A stretch of 64,000 nucleotides of DNA from the NCBI RefSeq assembly GCF_000786215.1, contig NZ_JROG01000009.1, positions 62,001-126,000 on the forward strand. The letters are read 5' to 3'. The DNA comes from Sphingomonas sp. 35-24ZXX (GTDB lineage Bacteria; Pseudomonadota; Alphaproteobacteria; Sphingomonadales; Sphingomonadaceae). Position numbers and translations under genes: made by a program. Shown here piece by piece: positions 32,014 to 40,681 of the stretch; positions within the stretch are counted from its first letter, which is position 1; each line of letters starts with the position of its first letter. The notes beneath the pieces were generated by a model that ran no database searches, was not told the origin of the DNA, and saw only the letters and a program-made list of their open reading frames with translations.

Positions 32014-32565
32014 TTACCGCACCTGCCGCTTCTCCAGCTTACGTGCCAAGGTACGGCGGTGCATGCCCAGCCGGCGGGCAGTTTCGGAGACGTTGAAGTC
32101 GGTATCGACCAGGGTCTGGTGAATATGCTCCCATTCCACGGTCTTGATCGACGACTGGCGCGTGTCGACCGCGGTGGCGGCATCGCCTTCGGTGCGCGCG
32201 AAGGCGGCTTCGATGTCGTCGGTGTTCGACGGTTTGGCGAGATAATGGTCCGCCCCCAGCTTGATCGCCTCGACGGCCGTCGCGATGCTGGCAAAGCCGG
32301 TCAGCACCACGATCCGCGCATCGGGCGCGGCGGCGCGCACCGCAGGGACGCAGGTGAGGCCCGAAGCGCTGCCCGCCAGCTTGAGGTCGATCACCGCATG
32401 CGTCGGCACCAGCCCCTCGCCCAGCAGCGCGATCAGCCCGTCATGGCTGTGTGCCGACGAGACGGCATAGCCGCGCCGTTCGAACGATCGCCGCAGGGTG
32501 CGGGCGAAGGTCTCGTCATCCTCGACGATGAGCAGATGGCGCGGCAGATTGGGCGGCGTGGTCAT
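32014..32565 (-). CDS. regA: RegA/PrrA/ActR-type redox response regulator
   Basis: A receiver domain (acidic pocket VEDDE, phospho-acceptor Asp60 in AVIDLKL, conserved Lys in YLAKPSN) joined to a C-terminal Fis-type helix-turn-helix, NVSETARRLGMHRRTLARKL, the near-invariant DNA-binding end of RegA/PrrA/ActR. 183 residues, family-typical. In purple bacteria this regulator controls photosynthesis, oxidase, carbon and nitrogen fixation genes by redox state. It overlaps regB by ATGA and ends the cyo operon. Confidence 0.95.
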   Translation of the reverse strand: MTTPPNLPRHLLIVEDDETFARTLRRSFERRGYAVSSAHSHDGLIALLGEGLVPTHAVIDLKLAGSASGLTCVPAVRAAAPDARIVVLTGFASIATAVEAIKLGADHYLAKPSNTDDIEAAFARTEGDAATAVDTRQSSIKTVEWEHIHQTLVDTDFNVSETARRLGMHRRTLARKLEKRQVR

Positions 32566-33857
32566 GAGCGGTCTCCGGCGGGATAGGCGATGGCGTCCAG
32601 CGGCAGATATATGGTGACCTCCGCCCCGCCCTGCTCGCGATTGCCCGCACGCACCTCTCCGCCCAGCTTGCGCAGCACGTTGACGAGCAGGAACAGGCCG
32701 AGGCCACCGCCGGGCTTGCCCTTGGTCGAGCGATAGGGCCGGCCGAGCCCATCGAGGATTTCCTGCGCAAAGCCGGGCCCCCGGTCGGTCACGGTCAGCT
32801 CGAGCGCATCGCCCTGACGTGCGGCGCGGATGCCGATCCATTCGGGCGAGACATCGACCGCATTGTCGATGACATTGCCGATCACCTGGCGCAGCGCGGG
32901 GTCGGAGACGATGGCGATATCCGCGCCGAAGCGGTCGACATAATCGAGCGTCGTCAGCCCGCGCGCGACGCGCCATTCATCAACGATATCGCCGAGGAAC
33001 GCGCGCATCGTCGTGCGTTCGGGCGCTTCGCCGCGCGCCTCGCCGGCAGACATCAAAATGCCGCTGACGATGGTCTTGCAGCGCTGCACCGCGGCCTGCA
33101 TGTCGTCGAGGTCGGCGGACAGGTCGGTCACCGCCTTCAGCTCGGGCATCGCGCGGAAATCGTTGACCAGCACCGACAAGGTGGCGAGCGGCGTGCCCAG
33201 CTCGTGCGCCGCGCCCGAGGCGAGCAGGCCCATGCGCACGATATGATCCTCTTCGGCGGCGCGCTGGCGGATCGCGGCGAGCGCGGCATCGCGTTCGCGC
33301 AGGTTTCGCGCGATCCGGGTGACGAACGCCACCAGCAGCACCGCGATCAGCCCGAAGCACACGAAGCTGCCCTGCAGATACAGGCTGAATTCCTCGTCCT
33401 GCAGATGCGGCGGCAATGTCAGCGGCACGGGATCGATCGCCAGCACCGCAAGCGCGCCCAGCGAGGCCGCGACCATTGCCCAGGATGCCGCCGCGCGCAG
33501 CACCATTGCGCCGATCACCACCTGCAGCAGGAACAGCGCCGCAAAGGGGTTGGCGAGCCCGCCGGTGAAATGCAGCTGCCAGGTCAGCGCCGCGATGTCG
33601 AACATCAGCGCGGTGAACAGCGCATATTCGAGCCCGGCCGTGTGCCGCCGCAGGATGTACAGCGTGACGAGGTTGATGAACACGAGCAGCGCGATCGCGA
33701 GCAGCAGCGGGGCGAGCGGCAGCGGGATGTCCATCGGCCCATGCACCAGCAGGATGGTGAACAGCTGTCCGCCCACCGCCAGCCAGCGCAGCTGGATGAG
33801 CAAGGCCATGTTGCGCCGCACGGCATCGGTGACCTGGGGGGCGGGCGCGGTGATCAT
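32562..33857 (-). CDS. regB: RegB/PrrB/ActS-type redox sensor histidine kinase
   Basis: An integral membrane kinase with about six N-terminal helices, the quinone-sensing GGLANPF heptad at residues 99-105, an H-box with His218 (GAAHELGTPLATL), and an N/G-box ATPase domain (NVIDNAVDVSP, GLGLFLLVNVL). Cys260 (QRCKTIV) lies about 42 residues after the His, close to the redox-active Cys265 of Rhodobacter RegB. The ATG at 33857 overlaps the surf1 stop by ATGA and gives 431 residues; an ATG four codons upstream (33869) is possible. It signals to the RegA encoded next. Confidence 0.95.
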   Translation of the reverse strand: MITAPAPQVTDAVRRNMALLIQLRWLAVGGQLFTILLVHGPMDIPLPLAPLLLAIALLVFINLVTLYILRRHTAGLEYALFTALMFDIAALTWQLHFTGGLANPFAALFLLQVVIGAMVLRAAASWAMVAASLGALAVLAIDPVPLTLPPHLQDEEFSLYLQGSFVCFGLIAVLLVAFVTRIARNLRERDAALAAIRQRAAEEDHIVRMGLLASGAAHELGTPLATLSVLVNDFRAMPELKAVTDLSADLDDMQAAVQRCKTIVSGILMSAGEARGEAPERTTMRAFLGDIVDEWRVARGLTTLDYVDRFGADIAIVSDPALRQVIGNVIDNAVDVSPEWIGIRAARQGDALELTVTDRGPGFAQEILDGLGRPYRSTKGKPGGGLGLFLLVNVLRKLGGEVRAGNREQGGAEVTIYLPLDAIAYPAGDRS

Positions 33858-34561
33858 GCCCTGCGCCATACCATCATTGCGCCCCAGGCACAGCCGATGG
33901 CGAGCGCTGCCCAGGTGAGCGCATAGACAAGGTGATTGTCCGAGAAGCGGACGACGGTCAGTCCGCCGACAGGATAGCCGCCGGGGTTGGCAGTCGCATC
34001 GGCATCGATGAAATAGGGCGCGGTGCGGGTGAGGGCGCGCGCCGAGGCGATGGCAGCGACATCACGCGAATACCAGCGGTCGGCCCTGGGATCGTTGGAG
34101 CGGAGGAAACCACCACCCGGCTCGCTGATCCGCAGCAGGCCCGTGACGGTGACGGTGCTTTCAGAATTGCCCGCCGCGCGGGTGGAGGATGCACGCCGAT
34201 CGGGCGGCACGAAGCCGCGGTTGACCAAGACCGTGAAGCGATCTCCCACCAGTGGCGTCATCACCCAAAAGCCGCCGCCGCGTTCGGTCACCGCCTGCAC
34301 CAGCACCTCGCGGTCGTGCGCGAAGCGACCGGTAAGGGCGACCCGGCGATAGGCGTCGCGTTCGGCGGTGATCCGCGGCCAGCTGTCCGTGCCGGGCGCG
34401 GACACCGGCGCTGCGGTGCTGCGGCTTTCGACCGCCTCGATCAGCGCATGCTTCCACGCGCGCCGCTGCACCTGCCAGACGCTGAGGCCAATCCCGGTCA
34501 GCGCCAGCGCCACCAGGCTGAGGGCCAGCACGACACGCGTGGCTGGCCTGCGGACTGTCAC
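33854..34561 (-). CDS. SURF1 family oxidase assembly protein
   Basis: A 235-residue protein with N- and C-terminal transmembrane helices and the SURF1 core (LSVWQVQRRAWKHALIEAVE, VLVNRGFVPPDRR, GGYPVGGLTVVRFSDNHLVYALTW). SURF1 proteins help insert heme into haem-copper oxidases. The GTG start overlaps the cyoD stop (GTGA), and the stop overlaps regB, so it is co-translated with both. Confidence 0.94.
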   Translation of the reverse strand: MTVRRPATRVVLALSLVALALTGIGLSVWQVQRRAWKHALIEAVESRSTAAPVSAPGTDSWPRITAERDAYRRVALTGRFAHDREVLVQAVTERGGGFWVMTPLVGDRFTVLVNRGFVPPDRRASSTRAAGNSESTVTVTGLLRISEPGGGFLRSNDPRADRWYSRDVAAIASARALTRTAPYFIDADATANPGGYPVGGLTVVRFSDNHLVYALTWAALAIGCAWGAMMVWRRA

Positions 34562-34941
34562 GGCAACTGGCTCATCTCTTCATGCGCCTGCGGCATCATG
34601 TTGCTGTTGAGGTGGCTCATCACCCAGAGCGATCCCGACAGCATGATGCCGACGACGATGATCGTGAAGATCAGCGAAGTGATCGACCAGCCGCCTTCGG
34701 CCTTCGGGGTCATGTGCAGGAAATAGACCATGTGCACCACGATCTGCACCACCGCAAAGAGCAGGATCGTCACCGCCGTCATCGCCGGCGACAGCGCCCC
34801 GGTCATCACCAGCGCGAACGGAATTGCGGTCAGGATGACCGAAAGGACGAAGCCGGTCGCATAATCGCGGTAGCTGGCGTGCGGAATCTCGATGCCGTGG
34901 CTGTCGTGCTCGACCTGTTCGGCGTGCGTATTGGCGCTCAT
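34558..34941 (-). CDS. cyoD: Cytochrome o ubiquinol oxidase subunit IV
   Basis: A 127-residue subunit with three transmembrane helices (FVLSVILTAIPFALVMTG, TAVTILLFAVVQIVVHMVYF, ITSLIFTIIVVGIMLSG). The start at 34941 shares one base with the cyoC stop (TGATG). It stabilises the CuB-haem o site in E. coli bo3 oxidase. Confidence 0.95.
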   Translation of the reverse strand: MSANTHAEQVEHDSHGIEIPHASYRDYATGFVLSVILTAIPFALVMTGALSPAMTAVTILLFAVVQIVVHMVYFLHMTPKAEGGWSITSLIFTIIVVGIMLSGSLWVMSHLNSNMMPQAHEEMSQLP

Positions 34942-35573
34942 CACAGCATTCCCATCAGATAGACAAAGGTGAACACGCCGATCCAGATCACGTCGAGAAA
35001 GTGCCAGAACAGGCTGAGGCATGCAACGCGGCGCTGGTTGGCGGGGTTGAGCCCGTGGCGACCCAGCTGCACGATCAATGTCACCAGCCAGATCAGACCG
35101 AACGTGACGTGGAGCCCGTGCGTGCCGACCAAAGTGAAGAAGGCCGAGAGGAAGGCGCTGCGCTGCGGGGTCGCGCCGATGTGTATCAGGTGCGAAAACT
35201 CGTACAGCTCGATCGCGAGGAACGCCGCGCCAAACAGGCCAGTGACCGCCAGCCACATCTGCGTGTGGCGCAAGTTCCTGTTCTGCATCGCGATCATCGC
35301 AAAGCCATAGGTGATCGACGAGAACAGGAGCATCGCGGTGTTGAGCGCGATCAGGTTCAGGTCGAACAAGTCCTTCGGCCCCGGCCCTGCGGCGAAATTG
35401 CCGCCGAGCACGGCATAACAGGCAAACAGGATCGCGAAGATGAGGCAGTCGCTCATCAGGTAGATCCAGAAGCCCAGCAACGTGCTGTGCCCCTCGGGAT
35501 GCGGATGCTCGTCGATCTCGTAATAGACCGGAGCTTCGCTGCCTGCGGGCAGGGTGGTGGTGGCGCTGCTCAT
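34941..35573 (-). CDS. cyoC: Cytochrome o ubiquinol oxidase subunit III
   Basis: A 210-residue protein with five transmembrane helices and the subunit III signatures [20 protein letters not shown] and [17 protein letters not shown]. Sits 5 bp after cyoB. Confidence 0.96.
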   Translation of the reverse strand: MSSATTTLPAGSEAPVYYEIDEHPHPEGHSTLLGFWIYLMSDCLIFAILFACYAVLGGNFAAGPGPKDLFDLNLIALNTAMLLFSSITYGFAMIAMQNRNLRHTQMWLAVTGLFGAAFLAIELYEFSHLIHIGATPQRSAFLSAFFTLVGTHGLHVTFGLIWLVTLIVQLGRHGLNPANQRRVACLSLFWHFLDVIWIGVFTFVYLMGML

Positions 35574-35577
35574 GGCC

Positions 35578-37599
35578 TCAGGCTCCTGCGCTGGCGAGCA
35601 GGCGCGCCCGCTTCGCTTCGGTCGCGGCGACCTCGGCTGCCGGGATGTGGAAATCGCGCTTGTAGTTGAAGGTGTGGATGATCGCGGTGGCGATCAGCGC
35701 GGCAAAGCTTGCGCCCGCCAGCCACCAGATATGCCACACCAGGGCAAAGCCGCACACGGTGCTGATGCCCGCCAGGATGATGCCTGCGCCGGTGTTCGAG
35801 GGCATGTGGATGTCCTTGTAGCCTTCGGCGGGATGTTCCACGCCTGCCGCCTTCATGTCGTACCAGGCGTCCAGCGCGTGAATGCGCGGGGTGAAGGCGA
35901 AGTTATAGTCCGCAGGCGGAGAGCTGGTCGCCCATTCGAGCGTGCGGCCGTTCCACGGATCGCCCGTCGTCTCGGCCAGCTCCTCGCGCTTCCAGATGCT
36001 GACGGCAAACTGGATGAGCATGGCGGCGATCCCGGCAGCGATCATGAACGCGCCCACCGCAGCGATGGCGAACCAGATCTGCAAGCTGGGGTCATCGAAC
36101 ACCCGCATGCGGCGCGTCACGCCCATCAGGCCCAGCACATAGAGCGGTGCGAACGCCACCCAGAAGCCGGGGACCCAGCACCAGAAGCTGACCTTGCCCC
36201 AGAACTGGTTGAGCTTGAAGCCGAACGCCTTAGGCCACCAGTAGTTGATCGCCGCGAAGATGCCGAACAGCACGCCGCCGATGATCACGTTGTGGAAGTG
36301 CGCGATCAGGAACAGCGAGTTGTGCAGCACGAAGTCGGCAGGCGGCACCGCGAGCAGCACGCCGGTCATCCCGCCGATGGTGAAGGTGAGCATGAACGCC
36401 ACCGTCCACATCATCGGCAGTTCATAGCGGATGCGGCCACGGTACATCGTGAACAGCCAGTTGAAGAGCTTGGCGCCCGTCGGGATCGATATCACCATCG
36501 TGGTGATGCCGAAGAAGCTGTTGACCGACGCGCCCGAGCCCATGGTGAAGAAGTGGTGCAGCCACACGACATAGCTCAGGATCGTGATCACGACGGTCGC
36601 ATAGACCATCGAGGTATAGCCGAAGAGCTTCTTGCCCGAGAAGGTCGAGGTCACTTCGCTGAACACGCCGAACAAGGGCAGGATAAGGATGTACACCTCC
36701 GGGTGGCCCCAGATCCAGATAAGGTTGACGTACATCATCGACGAGCCGCCGAAGTCGTTGGTGAAGAAGTTGGTGCCGACATAGCGGTCGAGCGTCAGCA
36801 GGCCGAGCACGGCGGTGAGCACCGGGAAGGACGCGACGATCAGGATGTTGGCGCACAGGCTCGTCCAGGTGAAGATCGGCATCTTCATCAGGCCCATGCC
36901 CGGCGCGCGCATCTTGAGGATCGTGACGATCAGGTTGATGCCCGACAAGGTCGTGCCCACCCCCGCGATCTGCAGCGCCCAGATATAGTAATCCACCCCG
37001 ACGCTGGGACTGTAGGAGATGCCCGAAAGCGGTGGGTAGGCGAGCCATCCGGTCGCGGCGAACTCGCCGACGAACAGCGACGCCATCGTCAGCACCGCGC
37101 CCGAGGTGGTCATCCAGAAGCTGAAATTGTTGAGGAACGGGAACGACACGTCGCGCGCGCCGATCTGCAGCGGCACGACATAGTTCATCAGGCCGGTGAT
37201 GAACGGCATCGCGACGAAGAAGATCATGATCACGCCATGCGCGGTGAAGATCTGGTCGTAGTGATGCGAATTGAGATAGCCCTCGGATCCGCCGAACGCC
37301 ATCACCTGCTGCAAGCGCATCATGATCGCATCGGCAAATCCGCGCAGGAACATGACCAGCCCCAGGATCATGTACATGATGCCGATCTTCTTGTGATCGA
37401 CGGTGGTGAACCACTCCTTCCACAGATAGCCCCACAATTTGTAGCGGGTCACCAGCGCAAACAGCCCCGCGCCGCCGATGATGACGACGATCATCGTCGT
37501 CAGCACGATGGGGTCGTGCGGCAGCGAGTTCCAGGAAAGCTTGCCCAGCAGCATCGTGGGTTCAGCAGCAGAGGTGGAGACGACGGCGTTCGCGGTCAT
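35578..37599 (-). CDS. cyoB: Cytochrome o ubiquinol oxidase subunit I
   Basis: The 673-residue catalytic subunit of a haem-copper quinol oxidase: reduces O2 to water and pumps protons. Visible motifs include the low-spin haem His region ([17 protein letters not shown]), the CuB His and cross-linked Tyr ([17 protein letters not shown]), the adjacent His pair ([11 protein letters not shown]) and the two haem ligands near [12 protein letters not shown]. It overlaps cyoA by ATGA. Confidence 0.97.
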   Translation of the reverse strand: MTANAVVSTSAAEPTMLLGKLSWNSLPHDPIVLTTMIVVIIGGAGLFALVTRYKLWGYLWKEWFTTVDHKKIGIMYMILGLVMFLRGFADAIMMRLQQVMAFGGSEGYLNSHHYDQIFTAHGVIMIFFVAMPFITGLMNYVVPLQIGARDVSFPFLNNFSFWMTTSGAVLTMASLFVGEFAATGWLAYPPLSGISYSPSVGVDYYIWALQIAGVGTTLSGINLIVTILKMRAPGMGLMKMPIFTWTSLCANILIVASFPVLTAVLGLLTLDRYVGTNFFTNDFGGSSMMYVNLIWIWGHPEVYILILPLFGVFSEVTSTFSGKKLFGYTSMVYATVVITILSYVVWLHHFFTMGSGASVNSFFGITTMVISIPTGAKLFNWLFTMYRGRIRYELPMMWTVAFMLTFTIGGMTGVLLAVPPADFVLHNSLFLIAHFHNVIIGGVLFGIFAAINYWWPKAFGFKLNQFWGKVSFWCWVPGFWVAFAPLYVLGLMGVTRRMRVFDDPSLQIWFAIAAVGAFMIAAGIAAMLIQFAVSIWKREELAETTGDPWNGRTLEWATSSPPADYNFAFTPRIHALDAWYDMKAAGVEHPAEGYKDIHMPSNTGAGIILAGISTVCGFALVWHIWWLAGASFAALIATAIIHTFNYKRDFHIPAAEVAATEAKRARLLASAGA

Positions 37600-38801
37600 G
37601 ATGCGGGGTCCATGTTGCCGGCCTGAGACAGTTCAGCCGGCTTGGGGGTGTTTGAGCTGGTGCGGAAGCGGGGTCCGCCGGGACGGGCCAGGCCTGCTCC
37701 GGTGAGCGTGGCGAGGTCGATCACGCGATCTTCGATCCGGGCGAGGCTGGCGCCGAGCAGTTCGGGATTGGTGCAGTTTTCGGCGATATAACGGTCGCTG
37801 GCGGTGTCGCCGGTGCCGCGCGCAGCAAACTTGTCGTACGAAAGCTGGCGGACGTTGTGGAGCCCGGCGCGGCCCATGCCGCCGCGCGCGTCGATCGCCA
37901 TCATATCGTGCATGCACATCTTGCCCGGCTCTGCGCACAGGTTGACGATGCGGTCGAACAGCCCGGTCTCGACGCTGGCGAAACGGCGCACCGGCACCTT
38001 TTCGCTCGGCCGCTCGAGCTTCAGATAAGCGGCTCGGTCAAGCGTCGTCTGCGCGCTGCGCGCCTTGGCGGCCCAGCGCTCGAAGCCCTCTGCCGTCATG
38101 CTGCGCACGCCAAAGCGCATGTTCGAAAAGCCCGCGCCCGAATAGTTGGCGGAAAAGCCTTCGTAATTGCCGGTCTCGTTGAACACCGCGTGCAGCTTGG
38201 TCTCCATGCCCGGCATCGCATAGATCTGCCCGGCCATCGCGGGCACGTAGAAGCTGTTCATCACCGAGGACGACGAAATGCGGAACCGCAGGGGTCGGCC
38301 CTCGGGCACGGCCAGCTCATTGACGGTGGCCACGCCCTGTTCGGGGTATATGAACAGCCATTTCCAGTCGAGCGCCACCACCTGAACCTCGAGCGGCTTG
38401 ACCTCGGCGCCCACCGGCTGGCCCGGCGCGGTGCGCGCCAGCGGGCGATAGGGATCGAGCAGATGCGTGCCGACCCAGGTCACGGCGCCCAGGCAGATGA
38501 TGATCAGCAGCGGCACCGCCCAGATCAGCAATTCCAGCTGCGTCGAATGGTCCCAGTCGGGCTTGTAGGTGGCCTGCGTATTGGCGGCGCGATACTTCCA
38601 CGCGAACCATCCGGTCAGCGCCATCACCGGCACGATGATGATCAGCATCAGCAGGGTGGAGACGATGACGAGATTGCCCTGCTGCTGCGCGACATCGCCC
38701 GCAGGGTCGAGCACGACCATGTTGCATCCGCTCAGCAGCGGCAAGAGGCAGACGGTGGCGATCCAGCGGCCAGGGCGCGCGCGTGACAGGAGTCTTTGCA
38801 T
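37596..38801 (-). CDS. cyoA: Cytochrome o ubiquinol oxidase subunit II
   Basis: Subunit II with a lipoprotein signal (LLPLLSGC, Cys26), two transmembrane helices and a periplasmic cupredoxin domain. The CuA site is degenerate ([20 protein letters not shown]), as in quinol oxidases, so the electron donor is ubiquinol and not cytochrome c. 401 residues, longer than E. coli CyoA because of a C-terminal extension that holds four Cys ([16 protein letters not shown] and AENCTNPEL). First gene of cyoABCD-surf1-regB-regA. Confidence 0.96.
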   Translation of the reverse strand: MQRLLSRARPGRWIATVCLLPLLSGCNMVVLDPAGDVAQQQGNLVIVSTLLMLIIIVPVMALTGWFAWKYRAANTQATYKPDWDHSTQLELLIWAVPLLIIICLGAVTWVGTHLLDPYRPLARTAPGQPVGAEVKPLEVQVVALDWKWLFIYPEQGVATVNELAVPEGRPLRFRISSSSVMNSFYVPAMAGQIYAMPGMETKLHAVFNETGNYEGFSANYSGAGFSNMRFGVRSMTAEGFERWAAKARSAQTTLDRAAYLKLERPSEKVPVRRFASVETGLFDRIVNLCAEPGKMCMHDMMAIDARGGMGRAGLHNVRQLSYDKFAARGTGDTASDRYIAENCTNPELLGASLARIEDRVIDLATLTGAGLARPGGPRFRTSSNTPKPAELSQAGNMDPAS

Positions 38802-38835
38802 GACTGGCCGATTACGCCTGAGACGGGTGCGCGGA

Positions 38836-38856
38836 CATTGGACATTTTGTCCAATG
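38836..38856. promoter_or_regulatory. Perfect palindrome in the cyoA/MFS divergent region
   Basis: A perfect inverted repeat: CATTGGACA, three T, TGTCCAATG. It is 35 bp before cyoA and 73 bp before the MFS start, and looks like the operator of a dimeric regulator. No known consensus fits well. It is too short and has no T-run, so it is not a terminator. Confidence 0.7.
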
Positions 38857-38858
38857 CA

Positions 38859-38872
38859 ATGATCTGGATCAA
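38859..38872. promoter_or_regulatory. FNR/FixK-type box
   Basis: ATGAT-CTGG-ATCAA matches the FNR/FixK consensus TTGAT-N4-ATCAA except at one base. It lies two bases from the palindrome, in the spacer between divergent cyoA and the MFS gene, so oxygen-linked control of one or both is suggested. Confidence 0.65.
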
Positions 38873-38928
38873 AGAGGCATAAGGTAGCTGCAGATATTTG
38901 TGCGCTCTTGACCCTGAGGAACCTGACC

Positions 38929-40251
38929 ATGGCGACGACCACCGTCCCGACGAGCGAGGCTGAACGCGACGCGCGCGCGATCAACGCCGATGGCCATCCG
39001 GTCGCCCCGGGCGAGATCGCGATCGGCGTCGTCATCGGGCGCACGTCCGAATTCTTCGACTTCTTTGTCTACGCCATCGCCTCGGTGCTGGTGTTTCCCA
39101 AGCTGGTCTTCCCCTATCTCGATCCCCTGACCGGCACGCTCTGGTCGTTCGCGATCTTCGCGCTCGCCTTTGTCGCGCGCCCGGCGGGAACCGCGATCTT
39201 TACCGCGGTTGACCGCGCTTATGGTCGCGGTGCCAAACTGACCATCGCCTTGTTCCTGCTCGGCGGATCGACTGCAGCGATCGCGTTCCTGCCCGGCCAC
39301 GCCACGATCGGCATCGGCTCGGCGCTACTGCTGGCGCTGTTCCGCATGGGTCAGGGCGTGGCGCTGGGCGGTTCATGGGATGGCCTGGCCTCGCTGCTCG
39401 CGCTGAATGCGCCCAAGGAAAAGCGCGGCTGGTACGCGATGATCCCGCAGCTGGGGGCGCCGTTCGGGCTCATCGTGGCCAGCCTGCTGTTCGCCTTCCT
39501 CATTTCCGCGCTGCCGGCAGAGGATTTCCTCGCCTGGGGCTGGCGCTATCCGTTTTTCGTCGCCTTTGCGATCAATGTCGTCGCGCTGTTCGCGCGGCTG
39601 CGAATCGTGGTGACGCCCGAATATACCGACCTGTTCGAAAGCCAGACGCTCCAGCCAGAACCGGTGCTGGCGACGGTGCGCAGCGAATGGCGGCTGATCG
39701 TGCTGGGCGCGTTCGCGCCGCTGGCCAGCTTTGCGATGTTCCACATGGTCACCGTCTATCCGTTGAGCTGGGTGTTCCTGTTCACCGAGGAGTCGCCGGT
39801 GCGCTTCCTGCTGATCGAGGCGGGCGCTGCAGCTGTGGGCGTTCTGGCGATCCTGATGTCGGGCCGCCTTGCCGATGCCTATGGCCGCCGCACGGTGCTG
39901 GCCGCCACTGCGGTCGCGATCGCGGCGTTCAGCGGCTTTGCGCCGCAGCTGCTCGATGCCGGCAGCGTGGGCGAGGCGGTGTTCATGTTCGGCGGATTTG
40001 TGCTGCTGGGCCTTGCCTTCGGCCAGTCGTCGGGCGCGCTCTCGTCCTTCTTCCCCTTGAAGCACCGCTATACCGGCTCGGCGCTGACGGCCGATCTCGC
40101 CTGGCTGTTCGGCGCGGGCTTTGCGCCGATGGTGGCGCTGTGGCTGTCGTCGCAATACGGGCTGCTGGCCGCGGGCGCCTATCTGCTCTCCGGCGCGCTG
40201 GCGACGCTGACCGCCTTGTGGTTCAACCGTGAACTCGGCCAGCAGCAGTAA
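38929..40251 (+). CDS. MFS metabolite:H+ symporter
   Basis: A 440-residue major facilitator protein with twelve hydrophobic segments. EFFDFFVYAIASVLVFPKLVFP at the first helix and the PxGTAIFTAVDRAYGR loop are typical of the metabolite:H+ symporter subfamily (alpha-ketoglutarate permease, proline/betaine and citrate carriers). The ATG at 38929 has GAGGA eight bases upstream. Substrate unknown. It is divergent from the cyo operon. Confidence 0.86.
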   Translation: MATTTVPTSEAERDARAINADGHPVAPGEIAIGVVIGRTSEFFDFFVYAIASVLVFPKLVFPYLDPLTGTLWSFAIFALAFVARPAGTAIFTAVDRAYGRGAKLTIALFLLGGSTAAIAFLPGHATIGIGSALLLALFRMGQGVALGGSWDGLASLLALNAPKEKRGWYAMIPQLGAPFGLIVASLLFAFLISALPAEDFLAWGWRYPFFVAFAINVVALFARLRIVVTPEYTDLFESQTLQPEPVLATVRSEWRLIVLGAFAPLASFAMFHMVTVYPLSWVFLFTEESPVRFLLIEAGAAAVGVLAILMSGRLADAYGRRTVLAATAVAIAAFSGFAPQLLDAGSVGEAVFMFGGFVLLGLAFGQSSGALSSFFPLKHRYTGSALTADLAWLFGAGFAPMVALWLSSQYGLLAAGAYLLSGALATLTALWFNRELGQQQ

Positions 40252-40263
40252 GGGGCAGGGGGC

Positions 40264-40458
40264 ATGTTCGTTCGCTTCGATCCGGACTGGCCGCCCCCCG
40301 ACCCGCCTCGCCGCGCGCCAGAGCCACCGCCCCGGCGGCTGCAGGCCGATCAGGAAAAGCGGCTGCTCCAGGCGATCGCCTTCAACCTTGTGCTGATGAT
40401 CGTCGCCCCCATCGGCGGCGCAACCGTGATCGGCGCGTTGCTGGGCTGGTGGGGGTGA
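40264..40458 (+). CDS. Small proline-rich membrane protein
   Basis: A 64-residue protein: Pro/Arg-rich N-terminus, then a helix and one hydrophobic segment (FNLVLMIVAPIGGATVIGAL). Directly downstream of the MFS gene with a purine-rich ribosome site (GGGGCAGGGGGC). Function unknown. Confidence 0.7.
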   Translation: MFVRFDPDWPPPDPPRRAPEPPPRRLQADQEKRLLQAIAFNLVLMIVAPIGGATVIGALLGWWG

Positions 40459-40496
40459 CCATGCTGGGGTGGAGTAACCCACTGCCGCAGGAGAAA

Positions 40497-40546
40497 TGGT
40501 GCACCCGACTGGATTCGAACCAGTGGCCTCTGCCTTCGGAGTGCAG
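40497..40546 (-). repeat. Displaced 3' part of tRNA-Arg (left attachment site)
   Basis: Copies the 3' end of the intact tRNA-Arg gene at 47345-47421 over about 50 bases, with differences at 40510, 40522 and 40542. The first two form one T-stem base pair and compensate each other. An uninterrupted 19-base identical block is at 40523-40541. No 5' half is present, so this is an attachment-site remnant and not a gene. Confidence 0.88.
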
Positions 40547-40640
40547 GGTTACCCGCCGCAGCCGGATGCGGCTGGACAATAAAACCCCTGTAAATAAGGC
40601 ATTGTTGATCCGGTCTTGTCCGATTCCATCCGATCCTGTA

Positions 40641-40660
40641 TTCCGTACTTATTCCGTACG
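40641..40660 (+). repeat. Left tandem TTCCGTAC repeat, likely integrase arm site
   Basis: TTCCGTAC occurs twice at an 11-base period. The same arrangement, in the same orientation, is found at 47292-47311 near the other end of the element. Also 22 bp before the integrase start, so it could be used in autoregulation. Confidence 0.7.
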
Positions 40661-40681
40661 AACCAGAATGGGGCGATCGAC

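Noticed and set aside
35554-37626. A plus-strand open frame of 690 codons opposite cyoB
   Set aside because: Antisense shadow of cyoB, which has all haem and copper ligand motifs.
38836-38856. Terminator for cyoA or the MFS gene
   Set aside because: The spacer is divergent, the stem is only 9 bp and not GC-rich, and there is no T-run at its end.
40497-40546. A second tRNA-Arg gene
   Set aside because: Only the 3' part is present; D-arm and acceptor 5' strand are missing. It is an attachment-site remnant.
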